Assembly (NCBI GenBank): GCA_933822405.4
Contig: CAKOGP040002313.1
Coordinates: forward strand, 549,364-613,363
Reading direction: 5' to 3'
From: Cylindrotheca closterium
Lineage: Eukaryota; Bacillariophyta; Bacillariophyceae; Bacillariales; Bacillariaceae
DNA: 64,000 nt
Shown here: one piece after another, positions 10,901 through 21,200 of the stretch
Layout: the number at the start of each line of letters is the position of its first letter
Position numbering within the stretch: the stretch's first letter is position 1
Translations under genes and position numbers: made by a program
Notes under the pieces: model-generated
Told to the model about the DNA's origin: nothing
What the model saw: the letters and a program-made list of their open reading frames with translations, nothing else
Database searches by the model: none

Positions 10901-11998
10901 TTCTCTGGTCAAGAAAAAGTTCCACGCAAACATAATCTTGAAAGGTGGCGGCGGAAACGGTTGGGATGTGTTGGTGAGGAAATTTTCTTGAAGACTTCGA
11001 GTCAGATCGTAAGTGTATGAGAAAAAGAAATTCTTTGTTAAATCCACCACTTGGTACAACCCCTGATATCGGAGTTCTGCAATTTCACGATTTGTCAACC
11101 CAAGACCAACACTTCGTTTTCCACGATTCCACATGGACAACAGAACAGAAGAAGGGTCTGCGCCCATATCTGAAGCTGATAAGCCTTCGGCTGGCTTGAT
11201 CGGGAAGGTCTCTGTGTTTTTGATAGTGTAGATACTATTGCCACCAATGCTACCAACCTTTGCACGTCGTGTAATCAAAGTCAGATAGTAGCAGTCCAAG
11301 AACCTCACAAAACCAACAATTCCATATGCCTTTGTGATTGGTTTCAGTCCACCACCGTTGAAACCTTTGTCACCAGGACGATCATCCCGTCGAAGTCGGT
11401 TACCATCATGAATCATATCAAGCATCTCTTTAATCTCAGGTTGGGAGTAAACATTCGGATCCTCTGTCAAGAACTCGCTCAATGGTTGTAGTGTTTGTTT
11501 TGCTGTGTGTGAAGCGTCTGTCATACCTGGATCATCAGAGGGATTATTGCCATTGGGGTTGGGTGGCCTTTCATGACGAGGCACATCGGGCTTGTTGGGG
11601 AGATTGTCTGGATGAATTTCAATGCGAGTCCTGTCCATCTTGAGGACTCGATAGGCTGTATTTTGTTTGTTGCATCCCACAAGGTAGTAGCTTTGATTTG
11701 TACAAAACAGTTCATATCGTTCAAGCTTTGCTACGTATGGATCTACAGAAGGATTCTTGAGGCTTCTTGATTCGTTTCGAATTATTGGTGGATTCTCGAT
11801 CTTTGAAGATGGTGTTGGTAGAGGTTCTAGGACTGAGTCGGTGATGCTTGGGAACCGATCCTCTGCCTCCTCCTCCTCACCGATTTCGCTTTCTGCATCA
11901 GACATGGATGTCGCTTCGTCCTTTTGATGATCAGGCTTTATTATGACAAGCGGTTTGGTTTTTCGATCGCTTGTTTCGGTTTCGTTTTTCGATGTCAT
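7901..11998 (-). CDS. FIG4: FIG4-type SAC-domain phosphoinositide 5-phosphatase
   Basis: Four exons: 11998-9925, 9833-9279, 9211-8921 and 8841-7901, predicting 1286 aa. Exon 1 carries the SAC domain, including SYTYDLTRS-type and WVMPIIHGAF-type segments. The catalytic CX5R loop RTNCIDCLDRTN is near residue 630. The junction of exons 1 and 2 restores ALQYGGSEAHKK, a FIG4 hallmark. Downstream are SIRRYYSNAFTDRLKQDAMN and a C-terminal region typical of FIG4, including HFFTHSY. FIG4 removes the 5-phosphate of PtdIns(3,5)P2 on late endosomes/vacuoles together with PIKfyve/Fab1 and Vac14. The N-terminus (first about 90 residues) is acidic and disordered, and there is no membrane segment, unlike Sac1. 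It is longer than animal FIG4 (about 900 aa) because of inserts around 150 and in exons 3-4. Confidence 0.93.
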
Positions 11999-12326
11999 TG
12001 CACCACGGTTTTGGGGTACTTCACTAGTGCCTAAAATTTCAACGACAGTATCTTTGAAACCAAACGCAGTTCCTTTCTATTTCACACTCCTTGAACAATC
12101 AACTTTTTGATGCACACAATGTTCATTATATCTATATATAGATTTAGACAGTTTCCTTGGATATGGACAGAAACAACAAACTTGACAATTCATAAAACAT
12201 CCAAGGCAAAACTTCAAATGGGTTGCAAAGATCGACGTAAAGGCGCCGTGACAAAGACACAAATATAAATCGCTCTATGAGCGACTAGGATTCAAAGGAT
12301 CATGGTGCATCCACGTAGTGGTATGC
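11999..12326. other. Intergenic region, no gene seen
   Basis: Separates the start of FIG4 from the 3' end of the DUF6824 gene, both on the minus strand. Holds a short AT-rich palindrome (TATATATAGAT near 12130) and otherwise nothing I can assign. Confidence 0.45.
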
Positions 12327-13523
12327 TCAAATTTCAGGATACGTAAAATCAGAGAGGAGCTCCCCGTTAAAGAGATCAAAGTCAGTGTGACCAGAAGTAG
12401 AAGCATCGATGGGGAGTGGATCTGTATTCTCTGCGGAGTCCATATTCTCTGCGGAGTCCAGATCCACGGGTTCGTTAGATGGCACATATTGACTCCTCGC
12501 TGTTGTTTGAGGGGGTTGATGTTGAGACAAGGGTAAGGTGCGAATGGAAGTGCCACGATGCCCCGATTGGCCGGCGTAGTATGAAGAATATGCCGGCGGT
12601 CGATGGGCTTCGTTTCTAGGAGGTGGTGATAGCATGACTCCAAGCGGGTGCGAAGGAGTATTCAAGTAGTTGGGCGTATTGTGATAGGAAGGCAACGGTG
12701 ACTCGTAGTATCTTGGTCGTTTTCGAGCCTCGGAGGATGCAGGAGTTACTGGTAGATGGTAGGGGACTGACTGTGGTGTAATATTCACATAAGGGTGACG
12801 AACATGGTAGTAATTCGGCGATCGGATCTCTCGAGGGCCCGAGGACATGACAGCTGCTGAATAGTCTCTCTCATCTTCTGCAGTAGCTTGGTGCCTTTGG
12901 AAACTCGTATCGTTTCTAGCTGCGAAGGCTGGATTGCTTTCAATATTTGGTCCATTTCCAGTAGAGGAAGAGGGATCTGAATGAAGAGCGACAGCATCTC
13001 GGAGAACTTGGCTCGTTTTTTCCCGCGCGATATCATTGCCAACATCTGCAAAGAAATGAAACTGTGAGTGAAACCTAATTCTCCTTCACTGGTTTACGTT
13101 CGTCCTAGCGTGCGTACCTTCCCATTTGTTGGTTTCGGTGTCCTTTCGCAAAAACCTGAATTAGATAAAATTGCAAGATACATTAGTTAGTAAATGGTGA
13201 TCTTCGGAAACCCACAGTTACAACACTTGATACACGCACCTCCCAGGCGGTTTCATCTCCCGGACGATTCGAACTAGTTCTCTAGAAATCGAAGATTTCC
13301 CCTTCTTCGATGCATTTTGATAGTCCATGCTTCTTCCACGAGCCAAAGACCGAAGTTGCTCGTTGCCAACATGCTGGTTATTTTTACCCCCTCGGCCCAT
13401 CAAGACGTCATTGTCATGAGGCTCAGGAATACCAGACAGTTTGATGTCGTCTACAGCGCGTTCCTTCAGGACAGAAGAAGACGAATCGTCAGAAAGAGTT
13501 TTGGGAATGGTGCAACGAGGCAT
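12327..13523 (-). CDS. DUF6824-domain protein, putative nuclear regulator
   Basis: Three exons: 13523-13240, 13155-13118 (38 nt) and 13045-12327, giving 346 aa. The domain spans all three exons: PHDNDVLMGRGGKNNQHVGN near 47, then SKKGKSSISRELV. The spliced segment GRFLRKDTETNKWEDVG and AREKTSQVLRDA complete it. This GRGG...GN...KK.K..I...GGRFL...W..V....A..K..Q..R arrangement is the DUF6824 family, greatly expanded in diatoms and of unproven function. The remainder is Pro/Tyr/Ser-rich. The C-terminus is acidic and hydrophobic (DFDLFNGELLSDFTYPEI), like a transactivation segment. A 16-bp direct repeat (TTCTCTGCGGAGTCCA, about 12427-12463) encodes DSAENMDSAENTD. A start at 13613 in the same frame is possible. 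A transcription role is inference. Confidence 0.82.
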
Positions 13524-16021
13524 TTTGAGAATCTTGGATTCGAAATCTTGGGTTGCTGTTGACAAGACAAGCAAATGGTGCGAGGACTGTGATATGTCAT
13601 CACTGCACGCCACAAAGAATTTGAAAATGACAGATCACAAAAACCTAAAAATGGTGGGAAGCAGGAAGCACGTACCGTTGGAACCTTCATGGAATGTTCG
13701 ATAAGCATGGCTTGTGTTCGTTTCCGATGCAACTGTTCCCTGGAAGATACACAATTTGATTGCAAGACAAAGGAACAGTTATCGTTAGCATCAAGTTTTG
13801 TTGTGACACGAGTGGGAACGATCCGGAATAACGTTTTTGCGAGGGTGCGCTTTGCGTAGAACTTTCCACGGAAAGATCACGTGCAAATTTGAAAGACTCG
13901 TTCCCGCGGCAACCAAAACACGCGATATTCGCACATTCATTCATTGGATTCTGGAATTATTTAGACACGCTAAACGAAAAATGAGTCACGAGTCATTCCG
14001 TGGAAGGGATAAAATGGCGGAAGTTTGCTCCCTGGAGTCTGGAATTGATTGAGGGGGAAATACTTCCAACGTTGTGAATTGAAATGAAGACCAACGACTG
14101 AGACAAAGACAGTATATTGCAGTTCTGGAAGATCGACAGGGTGTGGTTTTCTGTCCCGTCCTTGTTCGATAGGGTCTGCTCGAGTGCTATTACTCTGTTC
14201 TTGTTGATGAGCGACACTATCATTCCTGGCCCAATGCGTACACCTTGCTACCATGTTATTGCATTGCTCGTCCCAAACGGCCTCAGATTCATCACAACAT
14301 GCCCGAGATAGCTGGAGAGAAGATTGATAGACTATCACAGGAATTCCAACAACGCATACAAATAAACATGGAACTCATCAAGATGACCCACTAAAGTCAA
14401 GACCACGCACCAACTTACCCCAAGTTGCACCCTTCCATAGGATGAATCCGGTGACAGAAGTGCCCAATGGTAAAGCAGCTATGTTGCAGCGTCGAAGGAT
14501 GTTTCATCCCTCTGCTTTATGAACTCGAAAAGATCTATTGCCAGTGGATGCAGTTTATGTGATTTGTGATCCTGACGTTATTCCCGCGAGTTCTGTGAGA
14601 TCTATGTATGGTCAAATGTGAGAAACTCTTGATTGAGAATGGGGACTGTCTCATTTGTGTCGATTGCAGCAAATCCATTATTTAACCGAAGTCGTTTGCC
14701 AGAAAGTTTTATGTGGAAGTATCTTGAGGGGCATAATAGTTGTCAAATCTAACGTCTTCAGACTTATCCAAAGGACGACTCGTCTATCCGAGTGAAATTG
14801 TTTGATCCTGATCCGTGGTGGCCTGCGTCCTCGAGCCAACCGACCCACACGTATTTAATCTCCCATTGAATTGGATGAACCAACACGTCTGATTCAATCC
14901 CATTCGCAACGGGTGCACACCAGCACACGAATGTTCTTCTTACTTGTTTTCAACCGTCAAGGAAAGGATAAAGACAATGCTATCCAGCTGGTGCAAAAAG
15001 TCCTGACATTGTTTGAAAGACAAGGAATCAAACTGAAAGTGCTAAAGCTTTTTATGGTGACTGTTGAGCTTGAGAACGAGGGGGACTCACGACGATGTCA
15101 GGCTGTTGAATTAGCGTAGTCAACGTAGTGATATTAATGCTCTGCTCGTCGCACTTCTTACTGAATTATGCTGAAGGGACATGTCTCGAGTTTATTTGTT
15201 GCGGTTCCATAGATAACAAGGTTTTTCACCATCCTGGCTGCAAGCTTCTGCAGGCCTAGATGGTGGGCTGGTAGCATGATTTGTTGGCAATTTCCAATGG
15301 ACGGTACTCGACCTAGCAGCGTACCTTCGAGTTTGTGATTTGTCAATGAAAACACTACAGAAATGACCTACTGTAGCTATTGCTTCAGCTTCTTACAGAC
15401 CCCACAGCAATATTCGTTTTCACATTCAGACCATATCTATAGTTTTTCAATCAAGAACTGTACACTCAATCATCCTTGTCATCACCACCTTTGAAACAGC
15501 AAAGCAATAATACAGTTTCACAGAAGCGCACTGCCCAGAAATCGTTATCTCTTGCGATGTACTGGTCGAAAACTTAGGTGCTCTTATTGTATTTGTTTGA
15601 TACTATGCTTGCAACGTGACTTCAAAATGATTATCGTTTTGCCCGAGCCGTCGTTGCACAGGACACCTTCGTGATACGAAGCTCTAGCAGCCGATGGGAA
15701 CGCTCGCAGTTTGAAGGATATTCATGGTTGTATTGATCTTCCTTCATCCGGAATTTTCTAGGAGAAGATCTTCTTGATGTTTGACAACAAAACATTTCAA
15801 TAGCGAAGGGGCAAGAAGAAGGGGGGGATATATGAGAAAGATGCTCTCGAAAAGCGGACAATATAAGACCTATAATGATGAATGCTTTCTAGCGAATGCA
15901 GAACACTCGATGTGTACAATACTGTTTTGTAATCTGTCTTAGAGGCCCTTGTGCAAGGAAAAGCAAAACCTTGGATTCTTCTGCAGCAAGAAACGGTGCA
16001 AACCATACGCCAGCATTAAAT
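13524..16021. other. 2.5-kb region without a supported gene
   Basis: This is the longest unannotated stretch. Frames at 13970-14338 (minus) and 14871-15119 (plus) are short, have no partner exons and match no family I recognise. I looked for reverse transcriptase, integrase and transposase motifs, terminal repeats and tRNA-like B boxes and saw none. The region may contain 5' UTR exons of the DUF6824 gene or a non-coding RNA. Confidence 0.45.
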
Positions 16022-16906
16022 TCAATTACTTGCAAAAAGGAGGGGTGCTGCAGCGATAAAGTAGACGCTACCGCTGGTAACAGTGACCAAGGCACAAAGG
16101 TCAAGCATCACCATCCCCGGGAAACGAAGCTTTTGCAGAATGTCTTGACCACCTGCTGCTGGAACAAAGAGCAAGACTGTCAATGCGACCATTGTCAATG
16201 CAGTCTTAATCTTTCCTTGTATTCCAACCTTGACAGCATCGCGCTGTCCTCGTTGTGCCATCCACTCTCGAAGCGCAGAGACAGCAATTTCTCGGGCAAG
16301 AATGATAGAAGTTGGAATCGAAACTGCCTTGCCATACCGTCCGGCAAGGAGAATCAAGGCAGTACTGACCATGAGTTTATCAGCCACTGGATCCAAAAAG
16401 GCACCAAAGGCACTAGTGATGTCCCAGCGTCTCGCCAAATAGCCGTCCAGGTAATCTGTGAAGGAAGCAAAAGCAAATAGGATACCAGTTTCAATGTGCA
16501 AACCAGGCATGAAAAAGATAACGACCAAGGCAGGAATGGCTAAACAGCGGGCATAAGTAAGATAATCTGGGAGTCTGTGCCAAGGGAAGGATGGAAGGGT
16601 CTTTCGCAAAAACCCTGGAGGAGCTGCGTTGGGTCCAAGGAGCGATGTTGCTGGTGTAGATGCCACGGCTACAGGAGCTGCTGGGGCAGCTTCTGGGGCT
16701 GAATAAACAGGAACCTCATCGACTGGAATCGACTCTACTGGAAGAGGAACTTCTTCGTCAGCTCCACCTTGCACTGCAAGTCCTGGCGTTCGGTAGAAAG
16801 CGTTGTGTCGTTGGGTGACTGACGATTGTCGAGGCACGAAGGATGATGCGGTGGCTGTCGAGGAAAGCAGAAGCAACAACGAGCTAACTCCAAGTGGGAT
16901 AATCAT
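16022..16906 (-). CDS. PGP1: Plastid CDP-diacylglycerol-glycerol-3-phosphate 3-phosphatidyltransferase
   Basis: Single exon, 294 aa from ATG 16906. The upstream in-frame start at 16975 would bury the signal peptide, so I prefer MIIPLGVSSLLLLLSS, which ends in the plastid motif ASSFVP. After an Ala/Pro-rich linker comes the CDP-alcohol phosphatidyltransferase signature, DYLDGYLARRW...GAFLDPVADK (pattern D-x2-DG-x2-AR-x8-G-x3-D-x3-D, about residues 151-178). Several hydrophobic helices follow. The enzyme makes phosphatidylglycerol phosphate, the precursor of thylakoid PG. The segment SIILAREIAVSALREWMA is typical of PgsA rather than cardiolipin synthase. It is divergent from NOP10 (starts 255 bp apart), so the two may share a promoter region. 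Confidence 0.93.
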   Translation of the reverse strand: MIIPLGVSSLLLLLSSTATASSFVPRQSSVTQRHNAFYRTPGLAVQGGADEEVPLPVESIPVDEVPVYSAPEAAPAAPVAVASTPATSLLGPNAAPPGFLRKTLPSFPWHRLPDYLTYARCLAIPALVVIFFMPGLHIETGILFAFASFTDYLDGYLARRWDITSAFGAFLDPVADKLMVSTALILLAGRYGKAVSIPTSIILAREIAVSALREWMAQRGQRDAVKVGIQGKIKTALTMVALTVLLFVPAAGGQDILQKLRFPGMVMLDLCALVTVTSGSVYFIAAAPLLFASN

Positions 16907-17160
16907 GTTTTCGCTATCGGGTCTGACTTGTAGAGTATAGTAGGGCAGGTGATGTGCCACTAACAATGTCAACAAATGAGAGTGTCAGGTGTCATCACAG
17001 TCAGATACACATCAACATACTGTGAACTGAACACGCACGAAGGACAGAGCCGTCCGTCCAGCGTCACGCGAAATTGACGACCAATGGCCGATGCCTCATG
17101 CTACTGATCCATCTGCTCCACTTTGTTGCTACAACTGACGCTTCGGACCAACCTTTAACC

Positions 17161-17432
17161 ATGCATCTAATGTACTACAACGACCCCAGCGGCAAGCGCG
17201 TGTACACACTGAAGGTAAGTTGGTCATTTGATGAACAGAAGGTCTGATGAATTGCACACTCACATCAAAGGAATTCTTTCACCTAATGCAGAAGGATACT
17301 CCAGATGGAAAGATTACCGAGAGTGCCCACCCCGCCCGCTTTTCTCCAGACGATAAGTTTAGCAGACAACGAGTAGCATGCAAGAAGCGGTTCAATATCT
17401 ACCTACCGAACAGTCCACAAAAGCCACTTTAG
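17161..17432 (+). CDS. NOP10: H/ACA snoRNP protein NOP10
   Basis: Two exons, 17161-17214 and 17292-17432 (intron 77 nt, GTAAGT...GCAG), 64 aa. It reads [18 protein letters not shown] and then [28 protein letters not shown] and KKRF. This is the complete NOP10 pattern (YY...G.RVYTLKK...[14 protein letters not shown]...KKRF) at the usual length. NOP10 is the small core subunit of H/ACA RNPs, working with dyskerin/Cbf5, NHP2 and GAR1 in pseudouridylation and rRNA processing in the nucleolus. The exon boundary falls in the conserved YTLK-K region, as expected for a correct model. Confidence 0.96.
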
Positions 17433-17718
17433 GACTCCTCTTGTCGTATGTCGCCAATTGGCCGATCGACAATACCTAGGGAACTCATTTTGTACACTAT
17501 TCTTTTACATGTTACGGATCGAAAGAGGATTTCATTTACTTTGGAAAGAAAGGATTCACCCATATACACTTATTGAGTGATGACTTATTCTGAGACCTGA
17601 TGGTATTCATACTAGACGAGCGATTTAACTTATAATCTCATTCGAATGATCTTTTCTACACTGATAGTCTGACTGTAACTCGTCACTATTTTCATTAGTT
17701 TTGGATCATTGCTAAGTC

Positions 17719-18268
17719 CTAATCCCCACGTTTTCTTTTCGACCCTATGTTAAAGAACAAAGCCATGAGTTGCAAAGTTCGAACCGTGTCGTCATCTTCA
17801 CATGCATACGTACCTTGCTGCCTTTCTTCCTGTTCTTGTTCCATTTTACGTTTCATCATTGTGACCTTTTGGAATACAGGAGCATTTTTCAACAGATCGG
17901 GAAGGGCGATGAAACGAATGCTGCTCCCTCTTAGGTATACACTGGGTAATTTGGAAATTTGTCCGTTTCGAGCCGTTCTCAGCACGTCCGACAATGATAA
18001 GTTCATAGTCTCTTCCGCACTAAGCAGCAGTCCTCTATATATTTCGCCATTTTTCATCTATTTTGGAAACGCGATAGTGTTAGCCTAGGTACATGAATGC
18101 TTGAATCCGTTGTGTACATTGAGACCCACCTCGGCTGTGACTTTCATCCCCTCGGCTTCGAAGAGAAGCTTTATCGGAACACCCACATTACCTGCAATTG
18201 AAACGACATATTATCAGTCTACTTCCAGGATCTCTAAACAGCATTTAGACAACAAAGCACTCACTCAT
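17719..18268 (-). CDS. SNRPD3: Spliceosomal Sm protein D3
   Basis: Four coding exons: 18268-18265 (4 nt, ATGA), 18191-18130, 18057-17814 and 17744-17719, total 111 aa. The spliced start MSNVGVPIKLLFEAEGMKVT is the SmD3 N-terminus. Sm1 continues through NGEIYRGLLLSAEETMNL. Sm2 is VYLRGSSIRFIALPDLLKNAP, matching [20 protein letters not shown] in animal SmD3. SmD3 pairs with SmB in the heptameric ring on U1, U2, U4 and U5 snRNAs. The tail is short and basic (SKRKRGD) and lacks the usual RG repeats. The last intron (69 nt) is a multiple of three without stops, so its retention would add 23 residues in frame. Confidence 0.92.
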
Positions 18269-18608
18269 TTTGGTCTGATGTTTTTATGTCGATGGTAAAA
18301 TAGGTAGGCTGTCTTCTCTCGAGTCAAAGTTGCTCAAAATGTTCAGGTGTTCTTTTCCTTCGGCTCTTCCAGCGATCCTTGGGCTTTGAGAATACGTTTG
18401 AGGGATCTTGAATATGAAGACTAGGTGATTTGAGGCTTTTGGTGGCAACACAATAGACACTGCATTTGATGTGAAAACCTAATGAAAACTAACTTGCGGC
18501 GGACGGGCGACGCGACTCCTTCGAGTAGAACTGAACATCCAAACTTTGGATATTGAATATTGGAGTCCGCCCGAACACAAACCATACAGTAACACTGTTG
18601 TTTTCATC
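18269..18608. other. Divergent promoter region SmD3 / roadblock protein
   Basis: 340 bp between two divergent start codons. No distinct motif could be assigned. It must contain both 5' UTRs. Confidence 0.4.
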
Positions 18609-19247
18609 ATGGCAAACGCAATTGAACTTCTACCTGCAAACCTTCAGAACACTCTAAACCAGATAGTGGATCGGGTGAATAAAGCAAATGGCGGCATCAA
18701 TGTTATCCTACTGAGTACAGCAGAAGGCGTTCCACTAGGCCGTGTGTATGCCGATCGCAGTGCCCAGCTCAACGAAGAGGTCCTAGCTTCGATTGAAAGC
18801 ACCTGGGCTCCTGCATCCAAACAATTCTCTCTACTAGATTTGGGAAAAGAAGCGAAGGTAGTCACAGCAATATACGATCATGGTAAGGACCGGTCTGTAA
18901 CGCCATGCTGGCATGTCAACAAATCTCTATAATCGTTGCTTATTCCATTTTTTCCCCTTTCAGGCACGATACTTCATGTTTATGAGGCACCGGTGGTAAG
19001 TTTCAAAGCCACAATTTTGTGCGTGGAAGGCATGGAAGCTGCCTACAGAAGTTCTGACACTTTCCATTCGCAATCATCATAGGTTGTAACGATTTTGGTA
19101 GCTCAAAACGCAAACCTTGGAGCCGTTCGATCGACTGCCATCCCTCTGCTCAAAGAAGCTCTGCTACCCCTTTGCACAACTCTATTGAACAGCTTGGCTC
19201 CACAAGAGGCGGATCCGTCTTATCCTGCTCAAGCCTATTATCAATAA
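18609..19247 (+). CDS. LAMTOR3: LAMTOR3/MP1-like roadblock-LC7 domain protein
   Basis: Three exons: 18609-18882, 18964-18995 (32 nt) and 19083-19247, 156 aa. The start MANAIELLPANLQNTL is preferred over the upstream in-frame start at 18546. The fold is that of a small roadblock/LC7 protein: helix, GGINVILLSTAEGVPLGRVY (beta hairpin, matching the VVSDRDGVPV region of LAMTOR3), a central helix, a beta pair with VVTILVAQNANLG (LAMTOR3 PLVVSFIASSSANTG), and a final helix. LAMTOR3 pairs with LAMTOR2 in the Ragulator scaffold on late endosomes, upstream of Rag GTPases and TORC1. A different roadblock paralogue such as LAMTOR2 cannot be fully excluded. Confidence 0.78.
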
Positions 19248-19986
19248 ACTCAACAAAGCTGGATTTGCTCCTTTCACACATACTGTTGGGCTTTGCCAAC
19301 ACTAGATGATTCACTACCGCTTTTGCTTCAACTACAAGACAACGTTTACAAATGCATGTCTTGATGACCCTTGAAGCTACCAGCGAAAGCGAATAGAAAG
19401 GAGGTTTGAAATAGCGAGTGCAAATCTGAACATTCAATGATGAAGAGGAAGCCAACCCTCGGCCGTAACCCCAAACATATAAGTACAAACCATTTTATCA
19501 TAACATCAGCCTATATCTATTGCAAAGTTGGAGAAAATGCTATCTTGTTTCAGCAGAAGAAATCAAAAGTATCAGTTGAGGAACATGGCATTGAATTTTG
19601 TACCGGTAGATCGGTGCTGGGCCTCCCCAATATAAAATTAAAGTATTTTATCATAGCAAAAAAAACGAAATTTCGTATTGGAGAACAGTGACGTATTCGC
19701 GAAGAAAGTGGCGTCATCTTTCCGCAGCTCAGGAGATTTTTATTCGTGGGATGTCCTGCACCCACACATGTCTCGGATGATACCGGCATTCCACAGCACA
19801 ACAGAGTCAAAAGGGAGAGTACAGTATGCTCTAATAATTTTATCTTCCAATTCAGTCCTACAAAGCGTCGGAAGCTAATCTGTAGCGACATAGCTATTTG
19901 ATAGAAGTCTATTACACCTTGGAATATATTTTGATTTCATCCCAGAAAACTTTACATGTTGCCACCAAATCCAGTGGATACGAAAT
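19248..19986. other. Convergent intergenic region, no gene seen
   Basis: Lies between the 3' ends of the roadblock gene (plus) and the Rieske-like gene (minus). Several short frames are open on each strand, none with a recognisable domain, start context or splice partner. AT-rich tract near 19630-19680. Confidence 0.45.
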
Positions 19987-20597
19987 CTAGTAGTACTTTC
20001 CGTTGGACTTTCCTTGGGCATCCAAGATTCCGGACCAGTAGTTGGCTTCGAAGTTGGCCTTGGCGTTGACATCGACTTGGACATCAATGGTTCCCTTACC
20101 CTTCTTGACGGGGTAGGTTGGGACACCGACGGGGGAGAAGGCTCCTCCAATAAGTTTTCCGATTCCGGATGGGCACCATGCTCCGACAACATCTCCAGTC
20201 TTCAAGGAGAACTTGGTTCCAAGAACTGGGTCTTGGATGGTGGAATCATCGTTGACCTTACCGAAGGAAAGGGGTTGGTTGATAGGAGGACACTTGTCTC
20301 CAAGAGCATAGACGGCTCCCTTTGGGTCGACGGCGATGCAGATGGCAAGTCCACCAGCAACACCAGAAGTGGCAGATCCTGGGGATGGAAGGTCCTCAGT
20401 GCTGATGCATGGAACATATTGCAATTTGGAAGGGAATTTGGCGTTCAATGCGGTGCTGGATCCCTGTGGAATAGAAAGTGAGAAAAGAAGGACACTGGAC
20501 GAAGCAAATATTCACAGTGGAGACGTACAGCAGTCTTCTGTTGGGAAGTGAAGGCAGCGGCACTGGCGACAAGGGTAGCAAGGATGGAAAGCTTCAT
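19987..20597 (-). CDS. Plastid-targeted Rieske-like protein without cluster-binding histidines
   Basis: Two exons: 20597-20529 and 20463-19987, 181 aa. MKLSILATLVASAAAFTSQQ is a signal peptide plus the diatom plastid motif SAAAF. The intron lies exactly after the leader. The mature part has the Rieske-like order AICIAVDPKGAVYALGDKCP...DPVLGTKFSLKTGDVVGAWCP...G. In true Rieske proteins the two boxes read C-x-H and C-x2-H; here they read KCPPINQ and WCPSGIG, so both Cys remain but both His are gone. A [2Fe-2S] cluster of Rieske type is therefore unlikely. It is not PetC, as it has no membrane helix after the leader. A structural role in a plastid complex is inference. It is divergent from the methyltransferase gene at 21201. 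Confidence 0.82.
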
Positions 20598-21200
20598 TTT
20601 GTATAAAAGTCTTGTGTATCTGCGAAGAAAGAGAAAACTCAAGTTAGAATGATCACGTGACAAAAAATACTTCGAATGCCAGCATCATTTCGAATCCAAC
20701 TGATAAGCCATCATACAGAAGCCAACCATCACGACGTGATGGTGAAGATAGGTATCCAACGATGCTTGTTGCAAGACTTGCTGTCACAGAACACACCTTA
20801 CTCGAATGTGACGACAAGGTGGGGGACGAACGGCAAGCCGTTGTTGCAGGAGGAAAAGATCGATGCTTCGACGTCAGTAGAGTCAAAAATCGGATGGGTA
20901 TGTAGACAAAGTACTGAGACCCTACGACCCCATGCGCATCAGATCGCGCTGAAAGCGCATATCCTCGAAATTCAACTTTGGGTTGCAGTACTTCTTTCTA
21001 CATACGACAGAAAACTATTTGAAGTGCGTCTGTCTCCCCCTCTTTTATCCCGGTTTTGTCTCCCCTCTTTCATCCCTTGGTTTTTTGAAGAATGATGACG
21101 AAGCATGGACGTGTTCCACCGTGGAACTCAAATCTACATCCATCCAATGCCTTCTCGTACACGACGACATTGTTAGATCTTTTATTAATCTCAGATCAAG
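20598..21200. other. Divergent promoter region between two plastid-protein genes
   Basis: 603 bp between start codons of the Rieske-like and methyltransferase genes. Pyrimidine-rich near 21030-21080, with two similar copies of a TTTATCCCGGTTTTGTCTCCCC-like phrase. No gene seen. Confidence 0.4.

Noticed and set aside
13524..16021. Possible transposon remnant in the longest gene-free stretch
   Set aside because: No reverse transcriptase, integrase or transposase motifs, no terminal repeats and no target-site duplication could be seen.
20014..20481. 155-codon plus-strand frame opposite the Rieske-like gene
   Set aside because: Low-complexity Gly/Asp/Ser shadow with no domain; the minus strand has leader, intron and fold.
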